The position numbers and the translations under genes are program-made. Positions 37,381 through 47,135 of a DNA stretch of 64,000 nucleotides are shown in pieces (the stretch's first letter is position 1; each line of letters starts with the position of its first letter). Under the pieces are notes generated by a model. The model worked only from the letters and a program-made list of their open reading frames with translations. It was not told the DNA's origin and searched no databases. The stretch lies in assembly GCF_013114625.1 (NCBI RefSeq), contig NZ_VTXD01000020.1, positions 1-64,000 on the forward strand, read 5' to 3'. Source of the stretch: Vibrio sp. 99-70-13A1. GTDB lineage: Bacteria; Pseudomonadota; Gammaproteobacteria; Enterobacterales; Vibrionaceae.

Positions 37381-38760
37381 TCAGAAGGCCGGACAGTCAG
37401 GAATTTGGGTATGCTTTGATAGCTCTTCTGCAATTGATATCAATTCTGATTCTTTATTCATGCGCCCGACAATCTGAATTCCGATGGGGAGCCCATTCCG
37501 GTCTAAACCTATTGGGATGGTTACAACAGGATGACCTATCAGACTGACTGGTGTAGTAAAAGCGGTGAGAGCATCAAAATAATTCACCTCTAAACCATTG
37601 ACCATTATTGGTTCTCTATAATCACGACTAGGACCATGCTCAGATGTAGGTGCCATGTGTTTAAACGCGGTACAGCAGGTGACAGGTAATATCCAAGCAT
37701 CAATATTTTTAAAAAAATCATGACAATCTAGAAGCGTTTCTTCTCTGTCTTTCAGTGCGCTTGTATATTCATTTGGGTCTCGACGATAACCCTTCATTAC
37801 ATTATTAAGAAAGTTCGGGGAACGTTTTCGACTCTGGTTTCCGAAGAGTAAGCTCAACCATCGTGTAAAAGGATTCATAAGTGCCGACGTCTCATCACCC
37901 ATTATACGTCCGAATGTTTCCCAAGACTTTTTGAAGCAGAAATTCTTGGGTTTAGCTTTCACGCATTGATGACCTTTTTGTTGCCAGCAGGTCATCACTT
38001 GAGTGATTAGATCCTGAATATCAGTATCCAGCGGCACGTCATCAGCTTCGAGCCAATACGCCAAATTCAAACTTTTTGGAATACTAGATTCATGTTCACC
38101 ACTGAGTGCTCGCCACATTAAAGCTAAGTCTTTTGCTTGCCTAGCAATTGGGCCTGGCCGTGCAAAATGATTTAGAGACAATGTTGGGGTTAACAGCATT
38201 CCGTCGCTGCTTACTGCACCTTCACTCGGTAATAAACTATAAACACCACAGAAGCTTGCAGGTATCCTTAACGAACCAGACAAATCAGTACCAATATCAA
38301 CAAAGCTCATTCCGCTTGCGACTGCGGCAGCACCACCTCCACTACTGCCTCCAACCGTGTAATCAGGGTTCCATGGGTTTTTACAAAAACCACGTATTGG
38401 GTTATTCGTTTGAAAATCCATGGCTAAAGGCGGAAGGCTAGTTTTACCAAGCAAAGTCGCACCTTGGGAAAACAGCTTTTCTGCAATAGGCGCAGTGATA
38501 TCACTGTGTATGGTTTTATTAAGGCCAAAACTACAAGGTCGGTTTTCTATATGAAATTGGTCTTTAAAACTTATGGGAAGACCGGCTAGTAACTCGGTGT
38601 TATCTAACGCTGCGGTTTGATCTTGATAAATAAAAGCGCCCATTTCATCATCGAGTAAAGAAATTCGACTTAGTAAGTGTGTCTTGATTTCTTGAGCGGT
38701 AATACTTCTTTTCTTTAGCGCTTTGCAAGCCTCACTAGCCGTCATATGGTGAATAGTCAT
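37381..38760 (-). CDS. Amidase (amidase signature family)
   Basis: 459 residues, hydrolase acting on C-N bonds in small amides, cytoplasmic (no signal). The Ser-cisSer-Lys triad is visible: Lys in GLPISFKDQFHIE (about residue 62), and the signature PWNPDYTVGGSSGGGAAAVA with GTDLSGSLRIPASFCGVYSL (Ser-Ser, nucleophile Ser in LSGSLR). C-terminal VVTIPIGLDRNGLPIGIQIV is the family ending. Length is typical. Substrate unknown; resembles fatty-acid-amide/indole-acetamide hydrolases. AGGGAG stands before the ATG. Confidence 0.87.
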   Translation of the reverse strand: MTIHHMTASEACKALKKRSITAQEIKTHLLSRISLLDDEMGAFIYQDQTAALDNTELLAGLPISFKDQFHIENRPCSFGLNKTIHSDITAPIAEKLFSQGATLLGKTSLPPLAMDFQTNNPIRGFCKNPWNPDYTVGGSSGGGAAAVASGMSFVDIGTDLSGSLRIPASFCGVYSLLPSEGAVSSDGMLLTPTLSLNHFARPGPIARQAKDLALMWRALSGEHESSIPKSLNLAYWLEADDVPLDTDIQDLITQVMTCWQQKGHQCVKAKPKNFCFKKSWETFGRIMGDETSALMNPFTRWLSLLFGNQSRKRSPNFLNNVMKGYRRDPNEYTSALKDREETLLDCHDFFKNIDAWILPVTCCTAFKHMAPTSEHGPSRDYREPIMVNGLEVNYFDALTAFTTPVSLIGHPVVTIPIGLDRNGLPIGIQIVGRMNKESELISIAEELSKHTQIPDCPAF

Positions 38761-38851
38761 AGATACTCCCTTGTGTGTTATCTACGATCTATTGCACCAG
38801 CATTCGCACTTTTTCGCTGTTCAATCTCTGCTATCTTTTCGCCGTTTAATC

Positions 38852-39724
38852 TCAGCTAGCTTTTAGCGGCACATATATGTGTGTTACCCAGTTTTTTGGG
38901 GGCGTATTTTCTGGTGAGGTCAAATATAGCTCGAAAGGAAGAGCTTCTCTGAGCTCATAGCCTGAGCTTGGTAGCCAAGAGCGAAAAGCATGGTTCCACG
39001 TCTGATAAAGGTAATCGTAGTGACCGATGTGTTCAAACACAGCCCATAACCCCTGCTCAATTCGACTTGAATATGGGGTATGCAAATGATCCTTCGGTTC
39101 ATAAAAAAGTGCTCCGTACAGGACTTGGGCATGTTCATCGTTAAGACTTTGTGGGCTGGAAGGAAAAGCACTCACTAAACCATACAGCTGTGACTCTTGG
39201 CTTAATCGCTGGAATTCCTTCGAAACATCTTGTAGAGCTTGGGTCAGAAACGTCCCATTGATCGTTCCTGACGTTGCACTGTATTGATAAAACAAGGTCG
39301 GTAAAGTTTTAAGCTCAACCTTTGGTGCTAAATTCTTTGCGGCAATAGTATTTAGGAAAGGACGTGATTCATCCAACCCTATTCGAATATGCTCAGGGTG
39401 AGAACGAAACTCACTAGGGCTCACCTGAAAGTGCTGACGAAATGCTCGCGAGAATGCACTGTGAGTTTCAAAGCCTGATTTCAGTGCAATATCGAGTACA
39501 CCAAGTGTTGGTTGTGTTGATAGACTATTTGCAGCCAATTCTAAACGACGGTGTAATACATACTGACCAACAGACTCACCTAAATGAGCACTGAAGAGAC
39601 GTTGAAAATGGAAAGGTGACAACATGGCATGCTCAGCTATTTGTTCTGCCGATATTTTCTCTTCTATATTTTTTTCTATAAACAGTAGAGCTTTCTCTAG
39701 TTTGTTTCGTGTTCTATCACTCAT
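38852..39724 (-). CDS. AraC-family regulator with GyrI-like effector domain
   Basis: 290 residues. N-terminal AraC DNA-binding pair of HTHs: KLEKALLFIEKNIEEKISAE, IAEHAMLSPFHFQRLFSAHL, ALKSGFETHSAFSRAFRQHF then VSPSEFR (about residues 8-108). The C-terminal half (residues 130-290) is a GyrI/SOUL-like small-molecule binding domain (LWAVFEHIGHYDYLYQTWNH, SGYELREALPFELYLTSPEN). The arrangement is that of Rob/SoxS-like multidrug-sensing regulators. Its targets may be the neighbouring amidase, which is 90 bases downstream, but the same strand and order are the only hints. Confidence 0.87.
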   Translation of the reverse strand: MSDRTRNKLEKALLFIEKNIEEKISAEQIAEHAMLSPFHFQRLFSAHLGESVGQYVLHRRLELAANSLSTQPTLGVLDIALKSGFETHSAFSRAFRQHFQVSPSEFRSHPEHIRIGLDESRPFLNTIAAKNLAPKVELKTLPTLFYQYSATSGTINGTFLTQALQDVSKEFQRLSQESQLYGLVSAFPSSPQSLNDEHAQVLYGALFYEPKDHLHTPYSSRIEQGLWAVFEHIGHYDYLYQTWNHAFRSWLPSSGYELREALPFELYLTSPENTPPKNWVTHIYVPLKAS

Positions 39725-39861
39725 ACAATCATAGTGCCTTCAATCAGAATAAAACATGGAATGAAGCTAGGGCAATGAAGCAACCCATGTCTAAAATGGA
39801 AATGAACTGTATAGCTCTTTATTGATGTTTATGGTGCAAGAAATTTTTCTATTTAACAATG

Positions 39862-39904
39862 AAGGCTCCTAAATGAAAGATCTAATGGTTAGGAGCCTTT
39901 TTCG
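39862..39904. terminator. Hairpin between AraC start and NAD(P)-binding protein stop
   Basis: AAGGCTCCTAA / TTAGGAGCCTT arms (11-bp stem, ~16-base loop), T-run on the plus side. It lies directly downstream of the minus-strand gene at 39,912. Confidence 0.75.
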
Positions 39905-39911
39905 CCGAAAT

Positions 39912-40760
39912 TTAATTTACCATTAACCACTCAGATAGGCTGGTTGAGGCAGTCAATGGATGATCCAGAGTAACAAGGTCTGGTTCTTCTCCAACTTTTT
40001 CGGTGTACGATAATAAATCAACGGCATCAAGTAGAGTGTCATCACCCAATTCTTTGGCATAAGCCCAAGCATCACTTTCAAGCATATGGTGCCTAGCCAG
40101 GCTTTTTGATTGTGCATATATATCAGCAGCCTCGATTATTGTCATGGCTTCCTGCCCCAGCAGCGTTAAACGCTTATTGTATAAATTAGGTAATGCGTAA
40201 CTTTGAACAACAGCCTTTGCATAATCATCTGCGCCTAACCAATGAATTGGTTTCGTTGAGTTGCACATTGTGGTCACTGTATCTTGATCAACCAGTAAGT
40301 GTAGAGTCTCGAAGAACCAACTTGGCAAATATGCCATGTAAGGAATGCCACTGTTCTTTAATAAGTTTTCTGCTTCTAGCTTTGCCAACGTATCGATTCT
40401 AAAACTATTTTGGGGGTACGCTGTTGCGGTTGAAATCATCGTGATTAACTGTATGGACGATCTATCCACAGCGCGAAGAATATGCTTTGTTCCTTCAATG
40501 TGATTACGGCGGTATGTCTCAGGGCTATTACCACTAAGGTTGATATGAATAGCTTCTACCTGATCCAGTGCTTCACTCAAGCTATCATGATCAAATAGAT
40601 CTGCTTCCATAAATTCAAATTGCGAACCGTGAAACAACTCACGAGCTTTAGATAAGTCTCTGGCAATGATACGAACCGTATAACCAGCATGAGCGAATGC
40701 TTTTGCTACCGGTAAACCCAGCATGCCAGTGGCACCAATTACAGCAATTGTTTTGAACAT
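39912..40760 (-). CDS. NAD(P)-binding protein, NmrA-like
   Basis: 282 residues from the ATG at MFKTIAVIGATGMLGLPVAK. The Rossmann loop GATGMLG (GxxGxxG) at residues 8-14 and VRIIARDLSKARELF identify the NAD(P)-binding NmrA/atypical SDR group, which acts as oxidoreductase or redox sensor. No catalytic Tyr-x-x-x-Lys is visible (AKLEAENLLK in place of it). EWLMVN at the end. Divergent from the LysR gene 100 bases away, a typical LysR-target arrangement. Confidence 0.82.
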   Translation of the reverse strand: MFKTIAVIGATGMLGLPVAKAFAHAGYTVRIIARDLSKARELFHGSQFEFMEADLFDHDSLSEALDQVEAIHINLSGNSPETYRRNHIEGTKHILRAVDRSSIQLITMISTATAYPQNSFRIDTLAKLEAENLLKNSGIPYMAYLPSWFFETLHLLVDQDTVTTMCNSTKPIHWLGADDYAKAVVQSYALPNLYNKRLTLLGQEAMTIIEAADIYAQSKSLARHHMLESDAWAYAKELGDDTLLDAVDLLSYTEKVGEEPDLVTLDHPLTASTSLSEWLMVN

Positions 40761-40859
40761 AGTAATACTCCTTCTGAATGAGTCACTAATCATAGATGTC
40801 ATTGATTAAAAGCATTAGTAGGATAAAGTAAGCATCTGCTTGCCAAAAATGGGATAAAA

Positions 40860-41762
40860 ATGGATCTTGAAGCTAGCTTATGGTTTTCAACCGTTGTTAA
40901 AACGGGTTCTTTCTCGAAAGCTGCTATCGTGTTGGGAGTGCCAACAAGTACCGTCAGTCGACGTATTGCCAATCTTGAGGCTCAGTTGGGTGTCACATTA
41001 TTGGTTAGGAACACGCGAAGTATGCAGTTAACTCAATCTGGGACTGAGTATTTAGCTCTAACAAAGCCACTCGAGTTGGGTTATCAATCCCTAAAAGATT
41101 GGCAAGATAACCAGTCACAGGTCTCTGGAACGTTACGCATCACCGCTCCATTACAATTTGTTGATTGGCCACTCAGTGACTGGGTCATTGAATTTAAATC
41201 CCTTTACCCAAAACTCAATATCGAATTGGTTGGTAGCAATGAAAATCTAGATTTTTACGATGACGGGATAGATATCGCGTTTCGCCAAGGGCCACTATCT
41301 AATTCAGACTTGAAGCAGCGACGATTGTTCGAGTTGCAATACGGCATTTATGCCTCTCCCACGTGGTTAGAAGAGCACAGTGGTACTAACGATTTAGCGT
41401 GGTTACAAACACATAAGGTAGTTAACATTGGTGTGAAAGGCAAAGGGCTACCCTGGTTAGTTAGCCATGATAATAAACCGCTGGCAATTTACCCTAATTC
41501 CGACTTGTTACTTGAATCCCCACAGCAGGCCGTGAAAGCCGCGAAAGCCGGGTTAGGAATGATTTACGTCCCTTGCTTTGATGCGAATTCAGCCATTAGC
41601 AATGAAGAAATTGTGCCTGTTTGTAAGGTGCTGTGGCCGGATTGGATCGGTTTTTATCTTGTGTTTCATGAAGCGAGAACTAAATCAAAAAAACTATCAA
41701 CGTTTATTGAGTTTATCTTCGAAAAACAGCAGCAACTGCAAACACTGCCAGGCATCCGTTAA
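40860..41762 (+). CDS. LysR-family transcriptional regulator
   Basis: 300 residues. HTH: WFSTVVKTGSFSKAAIVLGV then STVSRRIANLEAQLGVTLLV (about residues 6-46), RNTRSMQLTQSGTEYL, and a binding domain (GTLRITAPLQFVDWPLSDWV). Close in pattern to the CrgA/DsdC-like branch with TSRRI-type recognition. The divergent NmrA-like gene is the obvious candidate target. Effector unknown. Confidence 0.88.
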   Translation: MDLEASLWFSTVVKTGSFSKAAIVLGVPTSTVSRRIANLEAQLGVTLLVRNTRSMQLTQSGTEYLALTKPLELGYQSLKDWQDNQSQVSGTLRITAPLQFVDWPLSDWVIEFKSLYPKLNIELVGSNENLDFYDDGIDIAFRQGPLSNSDLKQRRLFELQYGIYASPTWLEEHSGTNDLAWLQTHKVVNIGVKGKGLPWLVSHDNKPLAIYPNSDLLLESPQQAVKAAKAGLGMIYVPCFDANSAISNEEIVPVCKVLWPDWIGFYLVFHEARTKSKKLSTFIEFIFEKQQQLQTLPGIR

Positions 41763-41880
41763 TCAATGCAAAGAGCTGCTCGTATTGTTAGTGCAGTCCA
41801 TTTATTGACAAGACTAGCAATTAGACTACTCTTTAATAACTGATAGAACATCATCAGTAGATACATGAACAAGTTTCAAC

Positions 41881-41915
41881 GTAACACGTAACATGTAACA
41901 TGTAACATGTAACAT
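41881..41915. repeat. Five tandem copies of a 7-bp unit (GTAACAY)
   Basis: GTAACAC followed by four GTAACAT. Not a multiple of 3; no coding frame through it. Slip-prone. Confidence 0.75.
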
Positions 41916-41953
41916 TGTAAAAGAAAGAAATAGTATGTACATTTTAGAAAACT

Positions 41954-41989
41954 AAAAAAGCCACTTTTTACATTAAGTGGCTTTTTTTT
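41954..41989 (+). terminator. Terminator after LysR gene
   Basis: AAAAAAGCCACTT and AAGTGGCTTTTTTTT arms with a long T-run on plus, about 190 bases after the LysR stop. Confidence 0.85.
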
Positions 41990-42148
41990 GTCAAAGAAGA
42001 CCCTCTCAGTCCTACTTATACTGTAACGCCCAGAGGTTTAACTTCCGATCTTAAGGTTATGCTTATCAAGCATTGGTAACAGCTGCCTTCTTACTTTCCA
42101 GCGAGTCAAAATGAACAGAGGGCAATTTAACCCTCAGCCAAAAGCATC

Positions 42149-42280
42149 TGTTGAAACAACCATAAAGTGAGATATGTAATTCCTTTAATTTCATAAAGTT
42201 ACCAAAAAATAACCATATGTTGATATTTTTGTGAAAGCACAGTTTTGCTCAACCAACACCTGAAAGAAAGCCACTTTCAA
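42149..42280 (+). repeat. Long direct repeat, copy 1 (left side of catabolic segment)
   Basis: Begins TGTTGAAACAACCATAAAGT and carries the 10-bp motif AACAACCATA and a near copy (TAACCATATGTTGATA). The copy at 56,166 shares most positions over about 85 bases, and more loosely to 42,280 (TTTTGTGAA, AAGAAAG, ACTTTCA). Both copies point the same way. They may be att-type sites of an integrated segment. Confidence 0.65.
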
Positions 42281-42433
42281 ATATGGGTAATTTTATTTAG
42301 CCGATTTGCTTAGGTAGGCTCTTGCATTACTTAAATTGGAACTCGAAATCAAAAAAGAAGCAGCCTAGTGCTGCTTCTGTCTTTTATTTAATGATTTGTC
42401 CCGTCCTGAAATGTGTTTACACATTGAGGACTA

Positions 42434-42842
42434 ATGATGACCATTCCAAATAAACACTACGTTAAGCGCACTCAGCGTGATTACACACTAGGCTTTAAAT
42501 TACAGGTTGTCGATGCCATCGAAAAAGGCGACATGACCTATAAAACAAGCCCAATCAATTTATGGCATACAAGGTCGTTCGACCGTTCTTACTTGGTTAA
42601 GAAAGCATGGCAAAATGGATTGGACTACCAGTCCAAGGAAGAACACGATGCCTAAATCACCGAGAGCGAATGAAACGCCCGCCCAAAAAATAAAGCGACT
42701 TGAAAAAGAGCTCGAAGATGAACGTCTCAGATGCCTTCTTCTCAACAGAGTTGTTGATATTCTTGACGCTGAACATGGGATATCGCTAAGAAAAAAGTAT
42801 ATAGCGAAGGAGCAAGAAGCCTTCAAAAAGAGAGAAAAGTAA
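42434..42842 (+). pseudogene. IS3 OrfA, frameshifted
   Basis: The helix-turn-helix half of an IS3 transposase. NKHYVKRTQRDYTLGFKLQV is normal up to TYK; one extra A near 42,541 shifts the frame, and the real sequence (QSIYGIQGRSTVLTWLRKHG) continues in the other frame, through the coiled-coil PAQKIKRLEKELEDERLRCL. The stop at 42,842 overlaps the start of the OrfB frame, where a programmed -1 shift normally joins the two. Confidence 0.85.
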
Positions 42843-43678
42843 GCTTAAGTAAAGCTTGCTCATTACTCGATATATCTCGTCAATGTGTCTATCAGAGAGA
42901 AAAGCGCGAGACAGCTCGTCAGGCTGAGCTTGCTCCTGTGAAAGGAATGGTACTTGAACTAAGGCGCTTCATGGCCCGGCTAGGCACTCGTAAGCTCTAT
43001 TTTTTATTGAAACCTAAGCTGATAGCTGAGGGAATAAAACTTGGGCGTGATGCTCTGTTTGATTACCTCAGGGAGGAGCGCTTACTCGTTAAGCCGAAAC
43101 GGAGTTACACGAAAACAACGAACAGTAGGCACTGGATGAAAAAGCATCCGAACTTACTAAAAGAAGTCGTTCCTTCTAAACCAGAAGAGGTTCTAGTGAG
43201 TGACATCACTTATGTTCAGTCGAACGAAGGCGTTCATTACTTGTCATTGGTTACTGATGCCTTCAGTCGTAAAATCATGGGGTATGAAGTGAGTAATGAA
43301 ATGAAAGCGAGCGACGTTGTAAAGGCTTTAGATATGACGGTAAAAACTCGATGTTATTGTCATGCGACAATCCATCATTCAGATAGAGGGCTCCAGTATT
43401 GCTCTAGCCTTTACCAAGAGAAGCTTAAAAAGCATGATATAACCCCATCAATGACGGATGGGTAGGACTGTTATCAAAACGCGTTAGCGGAGCGAGTCAA
43501 TGGTATCCTCAAACAAGAGTTCTTGTTTACTCAGTGCAAAGATCTTAATGAGTTAAAAACGCTTGTTGAAGAGTCGATATATACGTATAACGAAATGAGG
43601 CCACATCTCAGCCTAGGTATGAATACGCCAAATGAGATGCATGAAAAAAGCCAGCAACTTGCGTTACTGGCTTACTAA
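42839..43678 (+). pseudogene. IS3 OrfB (DDE integrase) with in-frame stop
   Basis: Second half of the transposase: RRFMARLGTRKLYFLLKPKL then VLVSDITYVQSNEGVHYLSL (first Asp), ATIHHSDRGLQYCSSLYQEK (second Asp) and, beyond the stop, NALAERVNGILKQEFLF with the catalytic Glu. The TAG at 43,463-43,465 lies between the second Asp and the Glu in the same frame (SMTDG-stop-DCYQNA). The element therefore makes no active transposase. Confidence 0.88.
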
Positions 43679-43708
43679 AAATCGTCAACGTATTTTAGGA
43701 CGAGACAA

Positions 43709-45730
43709 TTAAAGTGTTCTGGCAACCTCAAAACCATCCCAGATGGCGGTCATGATGGTACGAGCTTTCTGGCTATCACCAATGTTAAACACAGTGTCCA
43801 CGTCCAACTCATTAGCCAACGCCTCATGCAGGTGATCTTCAGCCTTATAGCCTAAAGCTAAAACTACATGGTCAGAAAGAATTTCCATCTCTTTGTAGTC
43901 ACTCTTAACCAACACACCTGCATCAGTGATAGTTTGTAGTAAAGTTGAAGTCAACACTGTCACTTGCTCTTTAACCAGTAGCTCTTTTAGCATTTGATAG
44001 TTAGCGAAACAAGTTCCGTGAGGACCACCGATGATGTCGTCACTGGCTTCAATTAACGTCACAGCTTTACCCTGTTGCGCCATCCACAATGCTGCCTCAG
44101 CACCAACTAAACCACCACCAATCACGGTGACTTTGTCTCCTGTGATCTTGTCAGGATTCATCAACATGTCTTCTGCAACGATTACATGTGGCTTATCTTG
44201 ACCTGATAACCATTTTGGTTTCACGGAACGAGAACCCGTAGCAAAGATAACGCTGTCTGGATTGAACGATTCAATGGTCTCTTTATCTGCCGTAGTATCG
44301 AAACGCACATCCACGTTCTTACGCTCCATCTCACCAGAAAACCATTCTATCAATAGCTTGTCATCATGTTTGAACGGTGGTTGGCTACCCGGGATCACGT
44401 TACCACCAAGTTGTTGTGACTTTTCGAGTAACGTGACTTTATGACCTCGTTCTGAAGCGATACGTGCTGCTTCCATTCCCGCGACACCGCCACCAACAAC
44501 AACCACGTTCTGACTACGATGGGTTGGCGCTAAGCGAAACTCTTCTTCACGGCCACAGCTTGGGTTCACAGCGCACGACAAGTTGCCCACTTCTGCCATA
44601 CGGCCTAAACAACCTAAATGACACGAGAGACAAGGCCGCACCTCTTCAAAACGACCGCGACGAATCTTGTTAACGGTATCTGGGTCTGCCAGCAGAGGGC
44701 GACCAAGTGAAATTCCATCAGAGATGCCATTGTTGACTGCATGCGCAGCTAAATCAGGATTCTCCATGCGTCCTGCCATTAAGACTGGAATATCGACCAC
44801 CTCTGACACTGCCTTGCAGTAAGGCTTGTACATGCCAGGTGCAAAGTAGTTAGGCGGGTGGTTCCAGTACCAAGAGTCATAAGTGCCTGCATCCACGTTC
44901 AACGCATCAAAGCCAGCATCTTGAAGGTACTTGGCGGCTTTCAGGCCCTCTTCCATATCGCGGCCGACTTCCTCTGCCACTTCACCCGGAAGAATACCTT
45001 GGCCAAAGCCCTTCATGTTGCCTTTGACTGAGTAACGAAGTGATACTGGGAAATCATCACCACAAATCGCTTTAATGCCTTTTACGATTTCTACTGCGAA
45101 ACGGTAGCGGTTTTCAAAACTGCCGCCGTATTGATCGGTACGTTGATTAAAGAATTCCATCGTAAACTGATCAAGCAAGTAGCCTTCATGCACCGCATGA
45201 ATTTCTACCCCATCAAAGCCTGCTTTTTGTGCAATCGCAGCCGATTCAACAAACTTGCCGATAAAGTACTTCACTTCATCAGTGGTTAGCTCTCGATGCT
45301 GAATAGAAGGATCAAAACGGTTTGGTGCATCAGAAGGTGCAATAGATTTGTCTTCTGGGGTAAAACCTGGGATACAAGAGCGTCCCCAACCTGCGGTCAA
45401 CTGAGCAAAGATTTTCGCACCGTACGTATGCACACGTTCAGTCATCTCTTTGGCACTGCGAATGTACGCTGTTGGGTGGTTGGTAGGACAAGGAAGAGAA
45501 GGCATTGGAAACTGTTCCAATTCGTTTTCAACCATTTGCACGCCGGTGATGATCAAGCCAACGCCGCCACGAGCGCGCGCTACGTAGTATTCAACACCAC
45601 GCTGGTTGTAGGCGCCGTCACCATCGACACAACCCAGTGTGCCCATTGGCGCCATAGAGTAGCGATTTTTCAGTTTTAATGAACCAATCTGCATTGGCTC
45701 AAAAAGGATTTTGTGCTGTTGTTTTAACAT
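43709..45730 (-). CDS. 2,4-dienoyl-CoA reductase-like NADH:flavin oxidoreductase (FadH/Old Yellow Enzyme type)
   Basis: 674 residues from the ATG with GGAGTG ahead. N-terminal FMN TIM barrel (MQIGSLKLKNRYSMAPMGTL, GFDGVEIHAVHEGYLLDQF), then a 4Fe-4S site at CLSCHLGCLGRMAEVGNLSC (CxxCxxxC...C), then an FAD/NAD-binding half with two GxGxxG loops (VVVGGGVAGMEAARIASERG, VTVIGGGLVGAEAALWMAQQ). This is the layout of FadH, BaiCD and enoate reductases; reduces conjugated C=C bonds of acyl-CoA or enoate. Divergent from the CoA-transferase/FadB/FadA operon with an AraC gene between. Substrate not settled. Confidence 0.88.
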   Translation of the reverse strand: MLKQQHKILFEPMQIGSLKLKNRYSMAPMGTLGCVDGDGAYNQRGVEYYVARARGGVGLIITGVQMVENELEQFPMPSLPCPTNHPTAYIRSAKEMTERVHTYGAKIFAQLTAGWGRSCIPGFTPEDKSIAPSDAPNRFDPSIQHRELTTDEVKYFIGKFVESAAIAQKAGFDGVEIHAVHEGYLLDQFTMEFFNQRTDQYGGSFENRYRFAVEIVKGIKAICGDDFPVSLRYSVKGNMKGFGQGILPGEVAEEVGRDMEEGLKAAKYLQDAGFDALNVDAGTYDSWYWNHPPNYFAPGMYKPYCKAVSEVVDIPVLMAGRMENPDLAAHAVNNGISDGISLGRPLLADPDTVNKIRRGRFEEVRPCLSCHLGCLGRMAEVGNLSCAVNPSCGREEEFRLAPTHRSQNVVVVGGGVAGMEAARIASERGHKVTLLEKSQQLGGNVIPGSQPPFKHDDKLLIEWFSGEMERKNVDVRFDTTADKETIESFNPDSVIFATGSRSVKPKWLSGQDKPHVIVAEDMLMNPDKITGDKVTVIGGGLVGAEAALWMAQQGKAVTLIEASDDIIGGPHGTCFANYQMLKELLVKEQVTVLTSTLLQTITDAGVLVKSDYKEMEILSDHVVLALGYKAEDHLHEALANELDVDTVFNIGDSQKARTIMTAIWDGFEVARTL

Positions 45731-45879
45731 ATAACACTCCACATTATTGGTATGCCACCAAAATAGTTAGTGACAGAATCTGCGAGTATTAAAACAACCC
45801 TCCACGCTCATTACTTGGCAAAACAGGACATCTTATTAACCGTTCAAGACATCCCAATTTTTTTTGATATGAATCATAA

Positions 45880-46902
45880 TCAGGCGTCCTTCATCTTAGT
45901 GTCTTGCCTTATTGACATTGGCGATACGCCCGTCCATCTCTTAAACGCACGCGAAAAAGTGCTCAAGTCTGAAAAGCCTATTTGGTAGGCGATTTCGGTC
46001 ATATTGACTTTTCCGGCATCAAGAAGGTGTAGCGCTTTTTCAAGCTTATACTTTTCGATAACCCCTCGATAACTGGTATTTTGCTGTGAAAGGTGTCGAT
46101 TTAAGGTGCGTAAGTTCATATTCAGCGCATCGGCAATCACACGGCCATTTACATCAACTAAGTTGCTCTGTTTATTGAGGAAGTGATAAATTTGAAGAAT
46201 TAAATCATCTTTTTTCAGCCGTTCCGCCTCTTCTCGCAATAGGTTCACACAAGAAAAGTGAAGATTTTTGTCACTATGGGTGAGGGGAATATGAAGAAAA
46301 CGCTTAGGTATAACCAGCTTACGGATCGGTGACCCTTCCACTATTGTGCAGCACATTGCCTGCTCTAGTAGCGCGTTTTCTTCCTCGCGATAGCGATGCT
46401 CTATCAAGCAAACATCCAGCATCACTTTGCTATCGCTTAACACCTTGTGAATGATTTTAATCACCACGGCGATAAACAAGGTGATCCCAAGGTAACTGAC
46501 TTTTGAATCGTTACCCAGCGACTCCGTATCCATCACCCAAAGCTCGGCATTGCCTTGGCGATCACGTTTATAAACCAAGCGCACTGGCGCACTCAACACG
46601 ATCACGTACTCCTGCAGCACTCTCAGCAAGCTATCAAGATCTCGCGCCGTCCATAGCGCAGTCGAAAAGCTGCCAAACGTCAATGATTCTACAGTCTCGG
46701 CAATGTTAGCCAACATGATTGGTGTCTCATTTTTCTGATACGCGTGATAAAGCGCAGAGCGTAAATCCTGCACATTGACCCTAGCTTCGTCATTGCAACG
46801 AATTGCTTGAATCAACGACTCCTCTCCTATCGGCTTCAACAACTTTACCCATCCAGCATGGACAGAAAGCGCGTTGTCAAAAACTGATTTTTTATGATTC
46901 AT
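45880..46902 (-). CDS. AraC-family regulator (arabinose_bd/OruR type)
   Basis: 340 residues. N-terminal ligand-binding domain of the PF12625 type (SLIQAIRCNDEARVNVQDLR, SESLTFGSFSTALWTARDL), C-terminal AraC double HTH: ALNMNLRTLNRHLSQQNTSY, LEKALHLLDAGKVNMTEIAY, QIGFSDLSTFSRAFKRWTGV. Such regulators (OruR, ArgR-like, MmsR) respond to catabolic substrates. Sits between the flavoenzyme and the beta-oxidation operon, divergently from the latter; likely regulator of both. Start chosen at the ATG; a TTG 10 codons upstream is the alternative. Confidence 0.87.
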   Translation of the reverse strand: MNHKKSVFDNALSVHAGWVKLLKPIGEESLIQAIRCNDEARVNVQDLRSALYHAYQKNETPIMLANIAETVESLTFGSFSTALWTARDLDSLLRVLQEYVIVLSAPVRLVYKRDRQGNAELWVMDTESLGNDSKVSYLGITLFIAVVIKIIHKVLSDSKVMLDVCLIEHRYREEENALLEQAMCCTIVEGSPIRKLVIPKRFLHIPLTHSDKNLHFSCVNLLREEAERLKKDDLILQIYHFLNKQSNLVDVNGRVIADALNMNLRTLNRHLSQQNTSYRGVIEKYKLEKALHLLDAGKVNMTEIAYQIGFSDLSTFSRAFKRWTGVSPMSIRQDTKMKDA

Positions 46903-47135
46903 ATCACTTAACACCCTAAATTTGTGACTCAATACACAAAGGTAAATACTGTCTCAACTTGCATACTAGCTGTCTCAAAAAGCCAAATATTGACCTCCAT
47001 CAACAGAGTAAGCTGTATGTAGTGAAACGGACTTTCTTCCCTACATAAATCAAATTGAGCAGGATACATCGGACATTTTCACGGTTGAGAAGTCGATGTC
47101 AAATAGTTCAATATACGAAAACAGAGAGCGTCACT
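46903..47135. promoter_or_regulatory. Divergent promoter region of the catabolic cluster
   Basis: 233 bases between the AraC start and the CoA-transferase start, with no gene. AraC-family operators probably lie here. I see no confident -35/-10 pair, so this is inferred from context. Confidence 0.45.

Larger units (their letters stand above)
41763..42396. other. Long intergenic region with repeats before the IS3-family element
   Basis: 634 bases without a supported gene. It contains a 7-bp tandem repeat (41,881-41,915), the terminator at 41,954 and copy 1 of the long direct repeat (42,149-42,280). The rest is AT-rich. Confidence 0.5.
42397..43707 (+). mobile_element. IS3-family element (IS150-like), inactivated
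   Basis: 1311 bp with terminal inverted repeats TGTCCCGTCCTGAAAT at the left and TGTCTCGTCCTAAAAT read inward from the right. The 3 bp ATT lies directly outside both ends (42,394-42,396 and 43,708-43,710), the size expected for the IS150 group. orfA has a +1 frameshift and orfB an in-frame TAG, so the element is dead. It sits next to the left long repeat and near the 3' end of the flavoenzyme gene. Confidence 0.93.
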
